Below are positions 8,091 to 15,688 of a DNA stretch of 18,486 bases, piece after piece. This stretch comes from an uncultured Oscillospiraceae bacterium. Its GTDB lineage: Bacteria > Bacillota > Clostridia > Oscillospirales > Acutalibacteraceae. The notes below the pieces were generated by a model. The model did not search any database, was not told the origin of the DNA, and worked only from the letters and a program-made list of their open reading frames with translations. Each line of letters opens with the position of its first letter. Position 1 is the first letter of the stretch. Location of the stretch: contig UQQT01000045.1 of assembly GCA_900543395.1 (NCBI GenBank), forward strand, positions 1 to 18,486. Direction: 5' to 3'. A program made the translations under genes and the position numbers.

Positions 8091-8125
8091 CAATAATTTA
8101 TCGCGTGCAACGCGGTAAAATATTG
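8091..8125 (+). repeat. Hairpin before miaA, right end of the inverted-repeat element
   Basis: CAATAATTTATCGCG (8091-8105) pairs with CGCGGTAAAATATTG (8111-8125) around TGCAA, with one mismatch and one T-G wobble. It shares its outer bases with the palindrome after mutL but has a GC-rich inner stem in place of ACC/GGT. TTTC and then the miaA Shine-Dalgarno sequence GGGAGGGG follow within a few bases, so it would sit just upstream of the miaA ribosome site in RNA. Confidence 0.55.
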
Positions 8126-8144
8126 TTTCTGGGAGGGGAAGCGG

Positions 8145-9086
8145 ATGATTAAAATTGCCGCCGTCGTCGGTCCTACTGCTTCGGGCAAAACCGCGTTGTC
8201 CGTGACTCTTGCCGAAAAATTTTCGGGTGAGATAGTATCCGCCGACTCAATGCAGATATATAAAGGTATGGACATAGCCACGGCGAAGCCGACAGAGGAG
8301 GAGAAACGCTCAATTTTACATCACATGATGGATTTTCTCTCTCCCGACGTAAGATACTCCGTCTCCGACTACGTTAAGGACGCAAAAAAATGCATTTCGG
8401 GCATAGCTTCGAGAGGAAAGCTTCCGATTATCGCGGGCGGAACGGGGCTGTACGTCGATTCATTGATTACGAATACCGAATTCGGCGAAATGCCCGACAA
8501 TTCGAAAATACGAAAAGAACTTCAGTCAAGACTTGAAAAAGAGGGCAGTTCCGCCATGCTCGGCGAGCTTATGAAAATAGACCCGGAGTGCGCGAAAACG
8601 CTTCACGAAAACAACGCCGGCAGGGTAATAAGAGCGTTGGAGGTGTATTACCTCACGGGTGTGATGATGACCGAATTAAAGAGACGGTCGCATTTAACGC
8701 CGAGCGAGTATGACGCGTGTATTATCGGAATTAATTATAAAAACAGGGACGTTCTCTACTCACGTATAGATAAGCGCGTCGACATGATGGTACGCGGCGG
8801 GCTTATAGACGAGGCAAAGCGCTATGCGGATTTATGTCCCGATGCAACGTCGGCGCAGGCGATAGGCTATAAGGAATTAAAGCCGTATTTCGACGGCGAA
8901 ATAACCTTGGAATGTGCGCTCGATAATTTAAAACGCGCGACGAGACGTTACGCGAAACGTCAGATAACATGGTTTAAGCGAAACGGGAATATAAACTGGA
9001 TTTATCCCGATGAGGATAAAAATTATACAGATACGGCGGAAAATATAATTTCCGAATTTTTAAAGAAAGGCGGCGATAACGTATGA
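8145..9086 (+). CDS. miaA: tRNA dimethylallyltransferase MiaA
   Basis: MiaA transfers the dimethylallyl group of DMAPP to N6 of A37 in tRNAs that read UNN codons, giving i6A, the substrate of MiaB. The 313-residue length is typical. Visible motifs are the P-loop GPTASGKT at residues 9-16, the substrate-binding DSMQIYKGMDIATAKPT at about 34-50, the GGTGLYVDSL segment, the R-A-L-E-V helix after AGRVIRAL, and the C-terminal RRYAKRQITWFKRN tRNA-contact stretch. GGGAGGGG ends 6 bases before the ATG. In many Firmicutes miaA follows mutL directly, often with hfq after it. Here hfq is absent and a HlyD-like gene overlaps the stop codon by 4 bases (ATGA). The palindromic element upstream may separate or modulate it relative to mutSL. 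Confidence 0.97.
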   Translation: MIKIAAVVGPTASGKTALSVTLAEKFSGEIVSADSMQIYKGMDIATAKPTEEEKRSILHHMMDFLSPDVRYSVSDYVKDAKKCISGIASRGKLPIIAGGTGLYVDSLITNTEFGEMPDNSKIRKELQSRLEKEGSSAMLGELMKIDPECAKTLHENNAGRVIRALEVYYLTGVMMTELKRRSHLTPSEYDACIIGINYKNRDVLYSRIDKRVDMMVRGGLIDEAKRYADLCPDATSAQAIGYKELKPYFDGEITLECALDNLKRATRRYAKRQITWFKRNGNINWIYPDEDKNYTDTAENIISEFLKKGGDNV

Positions 9087-10411
9087 AAGACAGACCTGTG
9101 AAGGAAAAAAACTCCGCTTCGGGCGAAAAGAGACCCAAACGCGGTGAAAAACAGAAACGCATACGAAAAATCAAAATCGCCGTGCTTATTTTTCTCGCGG
9201 TTCTCGCCGTCTCACTCGGAATATACGGCGCAAATCTGAGGTCGTACGACTCACTGAAAACGGGCATTGCACTCTATCAGTCGGTAACGAAGGCTATAAC
9301 GGCGCAGATGTATATTGTCAGGGATGAGGACTACGTTATAACGAACGTGTCGGGCAATATAGCCTCTGCGGTTAAGGACGGTCAGCGTGTGGGCAAGGGC
9401 GACGCTGTAGCCTACAGCTTTTCCTCGGACGCCGCCGCTTCGAATTTAAACAGAATCAAAGAGATCGACTCTCTTTTACAGTATTACAATCACGTAAATT
9501 CCTCCTCCGTTTCGTCTGCAGTAACGGACACTCTTCCGCTTAAAAACGATGTCGCGGACGCACTGTTCGATTATCTTAACGCGGTTTCCGACGGCGACAT
9601 GACGGACTTTAACGACACGTCGGACGAGCTTAGAAAAGCGATTACCGAAATGCAGTTATCGACGGGCGTTAAAATCGACGTAAGCGATAATATCGCTTCT
9701 CTCGAAAACGAGAAAAGCGCGCTTTCGGGGTCCGTCGGCAATTATTCGACGATTACTGCGGATCACCCGGGTTATTATATTTCGGGCGCGGACGGGTATG
9801 AGAAGCTGCTCGACTATTCCTCATATGACAAATGGACGGCACAGGACGTTTTAAACGCGATTAAGGCTCAGCCCCAATCCGTTCCCTCGGGCGCGATAGG
9901 CAAGCTTGTCAACAAATACACGTGGTATCTTGCGTGCGTTGTCCCGACGGACGACGCCATAGGGCTTAAGACAGGTCAGACAAAGACAATTTCGTTCCCG
10001 TATTCCTCCGCTCGCAATATAAAAGCCGAGCTTATCAGAATGGAAAACAGCGCGGACGCGGGAATTCTTCTCGTATTCAAATGCAATACGATGAACGAGG
10101 AGGTTTCCGAATTAAGAAACGAGACCGCGCAGATCTATATTTCCGAATATAACGGCTATAAAGTCGACAATTCGGCGATACGCGAGGTAGACGGCAGAAC
10201 CGGAGTCTATGTTATAAAAGCAAACTCGGCGAAATTCAAATACGTTTACATTGTTTATTCGGACGATAAGTATTCGATAGTTTCCGATCCTCCGCCGGTG
10301 AAGAACGAACAGGGAGAATACGTCGAGCAGTCGAATGCGAATTATCTCGATTTGTATGATCAATATATTATAGGAGGAGTTGACCTGTATGACGGAAAAT
10401 ATCTCAAGTGA
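9083..10411 (+). CDS. HlyD-like membrane-anchored protein (efflux adaptor family)
   Basis: This 442-residue protein has a strongly basic N-terminus (residues 1-30), one membrane anchor at about 30-49 (IKIAVLIFLAVLAVSLGIYG) and a large extracytoplasmic part. Residues 70-110 contain the VSGNIASAVKDGQRVGKGDAVA pattern, the half-lipoyl motif of HlyD/RND-adaptor proteins. A helical segment follows, and the C-terminal part resembles a beta-barrel adaptor with a tyrosine-rich, acidic end. HlyD proteins normally link an inner-membrane ABC or RND pump to export, but no pump gene is near. It overlaps miaA by 4 bases and yggS by 23 bases, which ties its translation to the division cluster rather than to a transporter operon. 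A role in envelope biogenesis or division is inference. I recognise the fold family but not a named function. Confidence 0.75.
   Translation: MKDRPVKEKNSASGEKRPKRGEKQKRIRKIKIAVLIFLAVLAVSLGIYGANLRSYDSLKTGIALYQSVTKAITAQMYIVRDEDYVITNVSGNIASAVKDGQRVGKGDAVAYSFSSDAAASNLNRIKEIDSLLQYYNHVNSSSVSSAVTDTLPLKNDVADALFDYLNAVSDGDMTDFNDTSDELRKAITEMQLSTGVKIDVSDNIASLENEKSALSGSVGNYSTITADHPGYYISGADGYEKLLDYSSYDKWTAQDVLNAIKAQPQSVPSGAIGKLVNKYTWYLACVVPTDDAIGLKTGQTKTISFPYSSARNIKAELIRMENSADAGILLVFKCNTMNEEVSELRNETAQIYISEYNGYKVDNSAIREVDGRTGVYVIKANSAKFKYVYIVYSDDKYSIVSDPPPVKNEQGEYVEQSNANYLDLYDQYIIGGVDLYDGKYLK
10372..10379 (+). promoter_or_regulatory. Ribosome binding site deciding the yggS start
   Basis: AGGAGGAG at 10372-10379 lies inside the end of the HlyD-like gene. 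It is 9-11 bases from ATG 10389 but touches TTG 10380, so the ATG is the better start. Confidence 0.7.
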
Positions 10412-11117
10412 CCCGCGTTTTAAGGCGATCGAGGAAAATTACAAAATTATAAAAGAAAACATAGCCGAAAGCGCGCTGAAATCCGGCAGAAGCGCGGATG
10501 ATATTAAATTCATGGCGGTTACAAAGACAGTTGAGCCTAAGTACATAAATCACGCGCTGTCTCTCGGAATCGATTTAATAGGCGAAAACAAGGTTCAGGA
10601 ATTTTTATCAAAGAGAGACGAGCTGAATCTCGCCGGAGTCAAAAAGCATCTGATAGGTCATTTGCAGTCAAATAAGGTTAAGAAAATCGTCGGTGAGGTT
10701 GATATGATAGAGTCGGTCGATTCCGTCGATATTGCAAGGGAGACAGGCAGGCAGTCCGTTAAGGCGGGGCTTTGCACGGATATACTGCTCGAAGTCAACA
10801 TCGGCGGTGAGGAGTCAAAAACGGGTATGGATCTGTCGCTTCTCAACGACAGCCTTTACGAAATCGCCGAAATTAACGGCGTAAAGATAAAAGGACTCAT
10901 GGCAGTACCTCCGATTTGTGAGAACAGTGCAAAATTACGCTCTTATTTTGAGGATATGTATAAACTGTATGTTGACTTTAGGAGCAAAAACATTGATAAT
11001 GTAAGTATGGAGATACTTTCTCTCGGAATGTCGTCCGACTATTCGGATGCAATCGAGTGCGGATCGAACCTCGTAAGAGTCGGCTCGGCTCTTTTCGGCA
11101 TTAGAAGTTACAGATAA
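10389..11117 (+). CDS. yggS: YggS/YlmE family pyridoxal-phosphate homeostasis protein
   Basis: YggS binds pyridoxal 5'-phosphate in a TIM-barrel fold resembling the N-terminal domain of alanine racemase. It has no confirmed catalytic activity and buffers intracellular B6 and amino-acid pools. The 242-residue product has the PLP lysine in MAVTKT (K46), IGENKVQEF, HLIGHLQSNKVKK, LEVNIGGEESKTGM, GLMAVPP, and the phosphate-binding end LSLGMSSDYSDAIECGSNLVRVG. The ATG at 10389 is preferred to the TTG at 10380. It overlaps the HlyD-like gene by 23 bases and lies 62 bases before sepF. In Bacillus the orthologue ylmE sits in the same place before sepF (ylmF), so this is the ylmE position of the division cluster. 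Confidence 0.94.
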   Translation: MTENISSDPRFKAIEENYKIIKENIAESALKSGRSADDIKFMAVTKTVEPKYINHALSLGIDLIGENKVQEFLSKRDELNLAGVKKHLIGHLQSNKVKKIVGEVDMIESVDSVDIARETGRQSVKAGLCTDILLEVNIGGEESKTGMDLSLLNDSLYEIAEINGVKIKGLMAVPPICENSAKLRSYFEDMYKLYVDFRSKNIDNVSMEILSLGMSSDYSDAIECGSNLVRVGSALFGIRSYR

Positions 11118-11124
11118 ATAAGAT

Positions 11125-11153
11125 TTGTTTTGCAAGGGAAATATTACGATAAT
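11125..11153 (+). promoter_or_regulatory. Candidate promoter for sepF
   Basis: TTGTTT (11125-11130), 17 bases, then GATAAT (11148-11153) lie between yggS and sepF. The spacing is ideal and the boxes are near consensus. It would give a leader of about 20 bases. It may supplement read-through from the upstream genes. Confidence 0.35.
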
Positions 11154-11179
11154 TTTTATCTACGAAAGGATGGTTATAT

Positions 11180-11731
11180 ATGAACGCATGGGAGAAAATA
11201 AAGAGTTTCGTCAACGTTCCGCAGGAGGATTATGAGGACGACGATATAGGAACAGAGGATTACGATTACGAGGAACCCGCGCCCGTAAAGGAGCGCAAGG
11301 CTAAGAAATCGCTTTTTGAAGAGGACGATGCGGACGACGATTACGGCGCGTTCGAGCCGACGAGAAAGGAGAGACCCCGCGCCTCTCATTCACAGCCCTC
11401 TTTCAGACCCTCGCCGATTCACACCAACAAGGTAGTTGACATTCACACCACCGCGAAGCTTCAGGTCGTTCTTACGAAGCCCGTTAAATTTATGGAGGCC
11501 AAGGAGATCGCCGATAATCTCAATGAAAAAAGAACGGTAGTTCTCAATCTTGAATCCGCTCCAAAGGAGGACGCTATCAGAATTCTCGACTTCCTTACGG
11601 GCGTGGCGTATGCAAACGACGGCGAGATTAAGAAAATTGCAAAAAGCACGTTTATCATCACCCCTTACAATGTGGACGTGATGGGCGACTTGCTTTATGA
11701 ACTTGAAAATAACGGCGTATTCTTCGGATAA
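11180..11731 (+). CDS. sepF: Cell division protein SepF
   Basis: SepF bundles FtsZ filaments and anchors them to the membrane at mid-cell, partly replacing FtsA. The 183-residue product has the three expected parts. A short N-terminal amphipathic membrane helix (MNAWEKIKSFVNV) comes first. An acidic and then mixed-charge flexible linker covers about 15-85, with clusters of D, E and Y. The conserved DUF552 core follows from about 90, including TTAKLQVVLTKPVKF, a RTVVLNLE strand and RILDFLTGVAYANDGEI, and ends PYNVDVMG...FFG. AAAGGA lies 9 bases before the ATG. Placement between yggS and divIVA matches the ylmE-sepF-divIVA order of Firmicutes. The ylmG and ylmH genes usually found between sepF and divIVA are absent. 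Confidence 0.96.
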   Translation: MNAWEKIKSFVNVPQEDYEDDDIGTEDYDYEEPAPVKERKAKKSLFEEDDADDDYGAFEPTRKERPRASHSQPSFRPSPIHTNKVVDIHTTAKLQVVLTKPVKFMEAKEIADNLNEKRTVVLNLESAPKEDAIRILDFLTGVAYANDGEIKKIAKSTFIITPYNVDVMGDLLYELENNGVFFG

Positions 11732-11772
11732 TTATTTGTCTGACAAAATAAAACGTAACGGAGCGATATCTT

Positions 11773-13350
11773 ATGATAACATCTGCACAGATCAAAGAGC
11801 ATAAATTCGACCTCTCGGGCGAGGGTGCGTATTCCGCCGAGAGCGTCGACAAATACATGGACGTCCTTTCCGAGGAATTCGACAGTCTTTACAGCGAAAA
11901 CCGCGAGATCATAAAGAGACTGTCGGTTTTCGCAAAGAAAATAGAGGACTACAAGCGCAACGAGGGCGTTGTCGCCGACACGCTTCTCACGGCGCAGAAG
12001 TCGGCTTCGCAGACGATAGCGGGAGCCGCCGACGTCGTCGATAAAATGCTTGAATCCGCAAAGGGTCAGGGTAAGAAAATCATAGAGGCAGCTCACAAAG
12101 AGGCGGACTCGATAAAGCTTGACAGGGACGTTATTATAACCGAGGCGCAGAAAACCGCGCAGGAAATAGCGAAGAATGCGGCGGAAAACGCGCAGAACAT
12201 TATAGCGGCGGCGGACGAAAAGGCGCGCGAGATAATCGATAACGCGCAGAACGAAGCCGACGGCATGATGGAGGAAGTCAAAAATAACACCGACGAATAT
12301 ATAAAACAGGCTAACGAGGAAAACGAGTCCGAGATATCCCGCCGTCTCGACGAGGCGCAGAGCAAGCTCGACGAGTCGCAGACAGTTCTCGATAACGCGA
12401 AATCCGAAGCCGAGAACACCGTTAACGAAGCAAAAAGCGAAGCCGAGCTGATAAAAGAGGAAGCCGAGAATATACGCGCCGAGGCACAGAGAATTCTTGA
12501 CGAGGCGAGGGTGAAAGCCGAAGAAATCAAAGCCTCCGCCGCAGCCGAGAGAGACGATATTATAAATAAAGTGAAGGACGAAGCAAACGCGGTTGTTGTC
12601 TCCGATTCACCCGAGGTTAAACCGGAGGATGATGCGGAACCCGCCGAAAACGCGGATAAAACGGAATTTGAACCCGCCCGGGAAGAGACTGCCGAGGTAA
12701 TCGAAGCCGTTGAGGTTGAAGATGAAAAAATCGGAAACATAAACGACGAAAGCGACGTTGAAAAAATCGAAGAGGAAGAAAGCGTTTATCAAGAAGAAAA
12801 CCCGGTTGCAATCGATGGCATTTCCTCCGACGAGGACATTATTATAAGCGATTCCGACGTTTCCGAGCCGGAAGAGAACAGCGAGGAAGCCGACGAATTC
12901 TTCTCCGAGAGCTGGAACGACGTTAACGTTATAGAAAACGACGTTCCCGTTGCGGTCGACAGTTTCACGCTCGACATGGACGCGTTCGGAGATGCTGACG
13001 ATACCGCCGATACGGATTCGAATTCCGATTCCGATTCCGCCGAAACGACAGAGCTGGAGGATAAAAAAGCGTCCGAAGCGAAAGCGGATAACGAAATTTT
13101 TGCGGATTTTGAGTCTGTTTCGGCAGAACCCGTTTCCGACGAACCCGACGTTAAGAGCGTAAAACACGACACGGTCAATCCGTTCGACGCGACGGGCTCG
13201 GACAATATAGACGACGAAAGCGACGTTTTATCCGATTTCGAAATAGATTTCAGCATATTCGAGGAGGATCCCGACAAGGAGGAAAAATCCGCGAATAAGA
13301 GAAACGAAAAGAAGAATTCAAAAAAATCAAAGCGTTCAAGGCGTAAATAA
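11773..13350 (+). CDS. divIVA: DivIVA-family protein with long coiled coil and charged tail
   Basis: DivIVA proteins gather at negatively curved membrane, at the septum and poles, and recruit division, sporulation or wall-synthesis partners. At 525 residues this is about three times the Bacillus protein (about 164). Residues 1-60 align with the DivIVA N-terminal domain (KFDLSGEGAYSAESVDKYMD then a coiled coil). Residues about 60-275 are an Ala/Glu-rich coiled coil with repeated EAE/EAQ units. Residues about 276-495 are a very acidic, probably disordered stretch full of D, E and S. The last 25 or so are basic (K/R-rich, ending SKRSRRK). The membrane-inserting Phe-Arg of the Bacillus crossed loop (F17-R18) appears as Gly-Glu here, with a one-residue shift. 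CGGAG sits 9 bases before the ATG. Position after sepF and before lspA fits divIVA. It could instead be a DivIVA-domain paralogue with another role. Confidence 0.85.
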   Translation: MITSAQIKEHKFDLSGEGAYSAESVDKYMDVLSEEFDSLYSENREIIKRLSVFAKKIEDYKRNEGVVADTLLTAQKSASQTIAGAADVVDKMLESAKGQGKKIIEAAHKEADSIKLDRDVIITEAQKTAQEIAKNAAENAQNIIAAADEKAREIIDNAQNEADGMMEEVKNNTDEYIKQANEENESEISRRLDEAQSKLDESQTVLDNAKSEAENTVNEAKSEAELIKEEAENIRAEAQRILDEARVKAEEIKASAAAERDDIINKVKDEANAVVVSDSPEVKPEDDAEPAENADKTEFEPAREETAEVIEAVEVEDEKIGNINDESDVEKIEEEESVYQEENPVAIDGISSDEDIIISDSDVSEPEENSEEADEFFSESWNDVNVIENDVPVAVDSFTLDMDAFGDADDTADTDSNSDSDSAETTELEDKKASEAKADNEIFADFESVSAEPVSDEPDVKSVKHDTVNPFDATGSDNIDDESDVLSDFEIDFSIFEEDPDKEEKSANKRNEKKNSKKSKRSRRK

Positions 13351-13380
13351 TAAAGCGTTATTAAAAGGTATATATTAATT

Positions 13381-13905
13381 ATGAAAAAGGAAAACGGTAA
13401 GAAAATTCTTATCTTTCTGGGACAGCTTGCGGTCATGGCTCTGCTTATCGGAATAGATCAGCTGACAAAGTACGCCGCCGAACAGAATCTGACAGGCGAG
13501 AGAATCGTTTTGATTAAAAATTTCCTCGCTCTTACATATGTACAAAATACGGGCGCGGCTTTCGGCTCTTTTTCCGGCAATACGTTTGTTTTAGCGGGCG
13601 TTACGGGCGCGGTTATCATAGCGGGAATCGTTGTTCTCGCGCTCGGCAGGATAAAGGGCAAGCTCCCGTGCATGTGTGCGGTTATGATACTTGCGGGCGG
13701 AGTCGGAAATTTAATCGACAGAATCGCGAATAATTACGTAATAGATTTTATCGAGACTCTGTTTATCGATTTTCCCGTGTTTAATTTTGCCGATATACTC
13801 GTAACGTGCGGGGTTTTTATCGCGGTAATTTACATGATATACGACTCGGTCAGGGAGTATAAAGAGAAAAAGAACGCGGAGCAGTCCGTCGGAGAGAACG
13901 GATGA
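13381..13905 (+). CDS. lspA: Lipoprotein signal peptidase (signal peptidase II)
   Basis: LspA is an aspartyl protease of the cytoplasmic membrane that cuts prolipoproteins just before the lipidated cysteine; the truncated Ger(x)C protein at the window start is a likely type of substrate. The 174-residue product has four membrane segments (about 8-25, 58-80, 88-107 and 140-158). Family motifs present are DQLTKY, YVQNTGAAFG, GGVGNLIDR with catalytic D113, and VFNFADI with catalytic D138. The Shine-Dalgarno site is weak: AAAGG at 13364-13368, 12 bases from the ATG. The stop overlaps the start of the pseudouridine synthase by 4 bases (ATGA). lspA followed by an rluD-type gene is the Bacillus lspA-ylyB arrangement. 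ileS, which often precedes lspA, is not present. Confidence 0.97.
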   Translation: MKKENGKKILIFLGQLAVMALLIGIDQLTKYAAEQNLTGERIVLIKNFLALTYVQNTGAAFGSFSGNTFVLAGVTGAVIIAGIVVLALGRIKGKLPCMCAVMILAGGVGNLIDRIANNYVIDFIETLFIDFPVFNFADILVTCGVFIAVIYMIYDSVREYKEKKNAEQSVGENG

Positions 13906-14828
13906 ACGGCTGCTATTCGTTTTCAGTCGACAATGAGAACGCAGGAACACGTATTGATAAATTCATAAGCGAGAATATCGAATCTGTTACGAGAAATTCC
14001 GTTCAGAAGCTTATAGAGTCGGGAGCGGTCACGGTAAATTCAGTTGTTCCGCCTAAGAATTATAAGTTAAAAAACGGCGACGATATAAGCGTTATGATTC
14101 CCGAACCCAAGGAAATTTCCGTCACGGCGGAGAATATTCCGCTCGATATCGTGTACGAGGATAACGATTTGCTCGTTGTCAACAAGCCTAAGGGTATGGT
14201 TGTTCACCCCGCGCCGGGAAATTATACCGGCACGCTCGTAAACGCACTTCTTTATCACTGCAGGGATTCATTGTCGGGCATAAACGGCGAGATCAGACCC
14301 GGAATCGTCCACAGAATAGACAAGGACACGAGCGGTCTGCTGATAGTCGCAAAAAACGACGTTTCGCACGTAAAGCTCGCAAGTCAGATACAAGCCCACA
14401 GCTTTAAAAGAGAATACGAAGCCGTCGTCGTCGGAAATATAAAGGACGACGCGGGAGTTATAGATAAGCCCCTCGGCAGAAGCCCGAAGGACAGAAAAAG
14501 ACAGGCGGTCAACGGATTAAATCCCCGTTCGGCTGTCACGCATTACGAAGTTTTAGAGCGGTTCGGTGCGTTTACTCACTGCCGTTTCAGACTCGAAACG
14601 GGCAGAACGCATCAGATAAGGGTGCATCTTGCATCAATCGGTCATCCCGTCGCGGGCGACACCGTCTACGGGGGCGAAAAGAACAAATGCGATTTTGACG
14701 GACAGTGCCTTCACGCGCGGACTATAGGATTTATTCACCCGTCGACGGGCGGATATATGGAATTTACGTCCGAACTGCCGGAGTATTTCACATCATTTTT
14801 AAATAAGCTAAATAATAAATTCAAATAA
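13902..14828 (+). CDS. rluD: RluD-type ribosomal large-subunit pseudouridine synthase
   Basis: This enzyme isomerises specific uridines to pseudouridine in 23S rRNA. The 308-residue product starts with an S4 RNA-binding domain (about 13-75, RIDKFISENIESVTRNSVQKLI). The RluA-family catalytic domain follows, with NKPKGMVVHPAPGN and the catalytic aspartate D140 in HRIDKDTSG. The GRTHQIRVHLASIGHPVAGD motif lies near residue 230. An S4 plus RluA layout of about 300 residues is the RluD/YlyB group; the exact target uridines cannot be read from sequence. Its ATG overlaps the lspA stop, so the two are translationally coupled. The next gene begins only 19 bases on, so read-through into the transketolase genes is likely unless an internal promoter exists. 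Confidence 0.93.
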   Translation: MNGCYSFSVDNENAGTRIDKFISENIESVTRNSVQKLIESGAVTVNSVVPPKNYKLKNGDDISVMIPEPKEISVTAENIPLDIVYEDNDLLVVNKPKGMVVHPAPGNYTGTLVNALLYHCRDSLSGINGEIRPGIVHRIDKDTSGLLIVAKNDVSHVKLASQIQAHSFKREYEAVVVGNIKDDAGVIDKPLGRSPKDRKRQAVNGLNPRSAVTHYEVLERFGAFTHCRFRLETGRTHQIRVHLASIGHPVAGDTVYGGEKNKCDFDGQCLHARTIGFIHPSTGGYMEFTSELPEYFTSFLNKLNNKFK

Positions 14829-14847
14829 AAATTAGGAGTGACTTTTT

Positions 14848-15687
14848 ATGGATTCAGCAATGAAGAAAACACTTAAAAATGCCGCTGTCGATATCCGTAT
14901 GGGCGCGATAGAGGGTACTTTTAACGCAAAGTCGGGACATCCCGGCGGTTCTCTTTCCATAGCCGAGATACTTGCTTATCTCTACTGGAAAGAAATGAAC
15001 ATCGACCCCAAGGACCCTAAAAAGGAAGACAGAGACAGGCTTGTCCTTTCAAAAGGCCACGCCGCTCCCGCGCTTTATGCGGCGCTTGCGTACAGAGGAT
15101 ATTTCCCCGTTGAGGATCTTAAAACGCTGAGAAAGAGCGATTCGTATTTACAGGGACATCCCAATATGAATTACGTTCCCGGCGTCGATATGAGCACGGG
15201 TTCGCTCGGACAGGGCATTTCCGCGGCTGTCGGAATGGCTCTCGGCTCGAAATTTTCGGGCGATAAATTCAGAGTTTATACAATTCTCGGCGACGGCGAA
15301 ATTGAAGAGGGTCAGGTTTGGGAGGCGGCTATGTTCGCTTCTGCCAAAAAGCTTGACAACCTCTGCGTTATCGTCGACAATAACAATCTTCAGATAGACG
15401 GAACCGTTGAGGAGGTCAACTCTCCCTATCCTATCGACGAGAAATTCTCGGCTTTCGGATTCAACGTTATCAACGTAAACGGTCACTGCTTCAAGGAGCT
15501 TGAAGAAGCGTTCGATAATGCGAGAGCGTGCAAGGGCAAGCCCACCGCGATTATCGCAAAGACCGTAAAGGGCAAGGGCGTTTCGTTTATGGAAAATCAG
15601 GTTTCATGGCACGGCTCGGCTCCCAACGCCGAACAGTACGCTCAGGCTATGGAAGAACTCAAGGCACAGAAAGCGGAGGTAGAATAA
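14848..15687 (+). CDS. Transketolase, N-terminal (TPP pyrophosphate-binding) subunit
   Basis: Transketolase moves two-carbon ketol units between sugar phosphates in the non-oxidative pentose phosphate pathway, using thiamine diphosphate. This 279-residue protein is the N-terminal third to half of the classical enzyme. It contains SGHPGGSLSIAEILAYLYW near residue 30, LSKGHAAPALYAAL, STGSLGQGISAAVGMA, and the TPP-motif GDGEIEEGQ (G148-D149-G150) ending in VDNNNLQIDG. It lacks the pyrimidine-binding domain, which is the next gene. Splitting into two genes is common in Clostridia and many archaea, so this is not a frameshift. AGGAG lies 9 bases before the ATG. The lower-size paralogues of this split family include some of uncertain substrate, but the pairing supports transketolase. 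Confidence 0.95.
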   Translation: MDSAMKKTLKNAAVDIRMGAIEGTFNAKSGHPGGSLSIAEILAYLYWKEMNIDPKDPKKEDRDRLVLSKGHAAPALYAALAYRGYFPVEDLKTLRKSDSYLQGHPNMNYVPGVDMSTGSLGQGISAAVGMALGSKFSGDKFRVYTILGDGEIEEGQVWEAAMFASAKKLDNLCVIVDNNNLQIDGTVEEVNSPYPIDEKFSAFGFNVINVNGHCFKELEEAFDNARACKGKPTAIIAKTVKGKGVSFMENQVSWHGSAPNAEQYAQAMEELKAQKAEVE

Positions 15688-15688
15688 T

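Larger units (their letters stand above)
7867..8128. repeat. Nested inverted-repeat intergenic element (MITE/REP-like)
   Basis: The whole mutL-miaA gap is built symmetrically. Each end is a palindrome containing CAATAATTTA and its complement (7867-7899 and 8091-8125). Inside these lie a polypurine tract built on GAAGTAA/GGTAAGAGG words (about 7900-7931) and its polypyrimidine mirror (about 8057-8089). Aligned as inverted repeats, about 45 positions of 7885-7931 and 8057-8102 agree except for roughly 8 mismatches and one gap. Further in, each arm has a small hairpin: CAAATCC/GGATTTG (7939-7956) and CGTTTTC/GAAAACG (8032-8048). The central 75 bases have no evident coding frame. No transposase or target-site duplication is visible. 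It could be a non-autonomous mobile repeat or a transcript-processing element; membership of a dispersed family cannot be judged from one copy. Confidence 0.65.

Noticed and set aside
11732..11751. Small inverted repeat (TTATTTGTC/GACAAAATAA) between sepF and divIVA
   Set aside because: It has no loop bases, one bulge and is A-T rich; likely chance.
12093..12740. 215-codon Ser/Ala-rich open frame on the - strand inside divIVA
   Set aside because: It mirrors the repetitive GAG/GAA/GCG codons of the coiled coil on the other strand, has no ribosome site and shows no recognisable protein.
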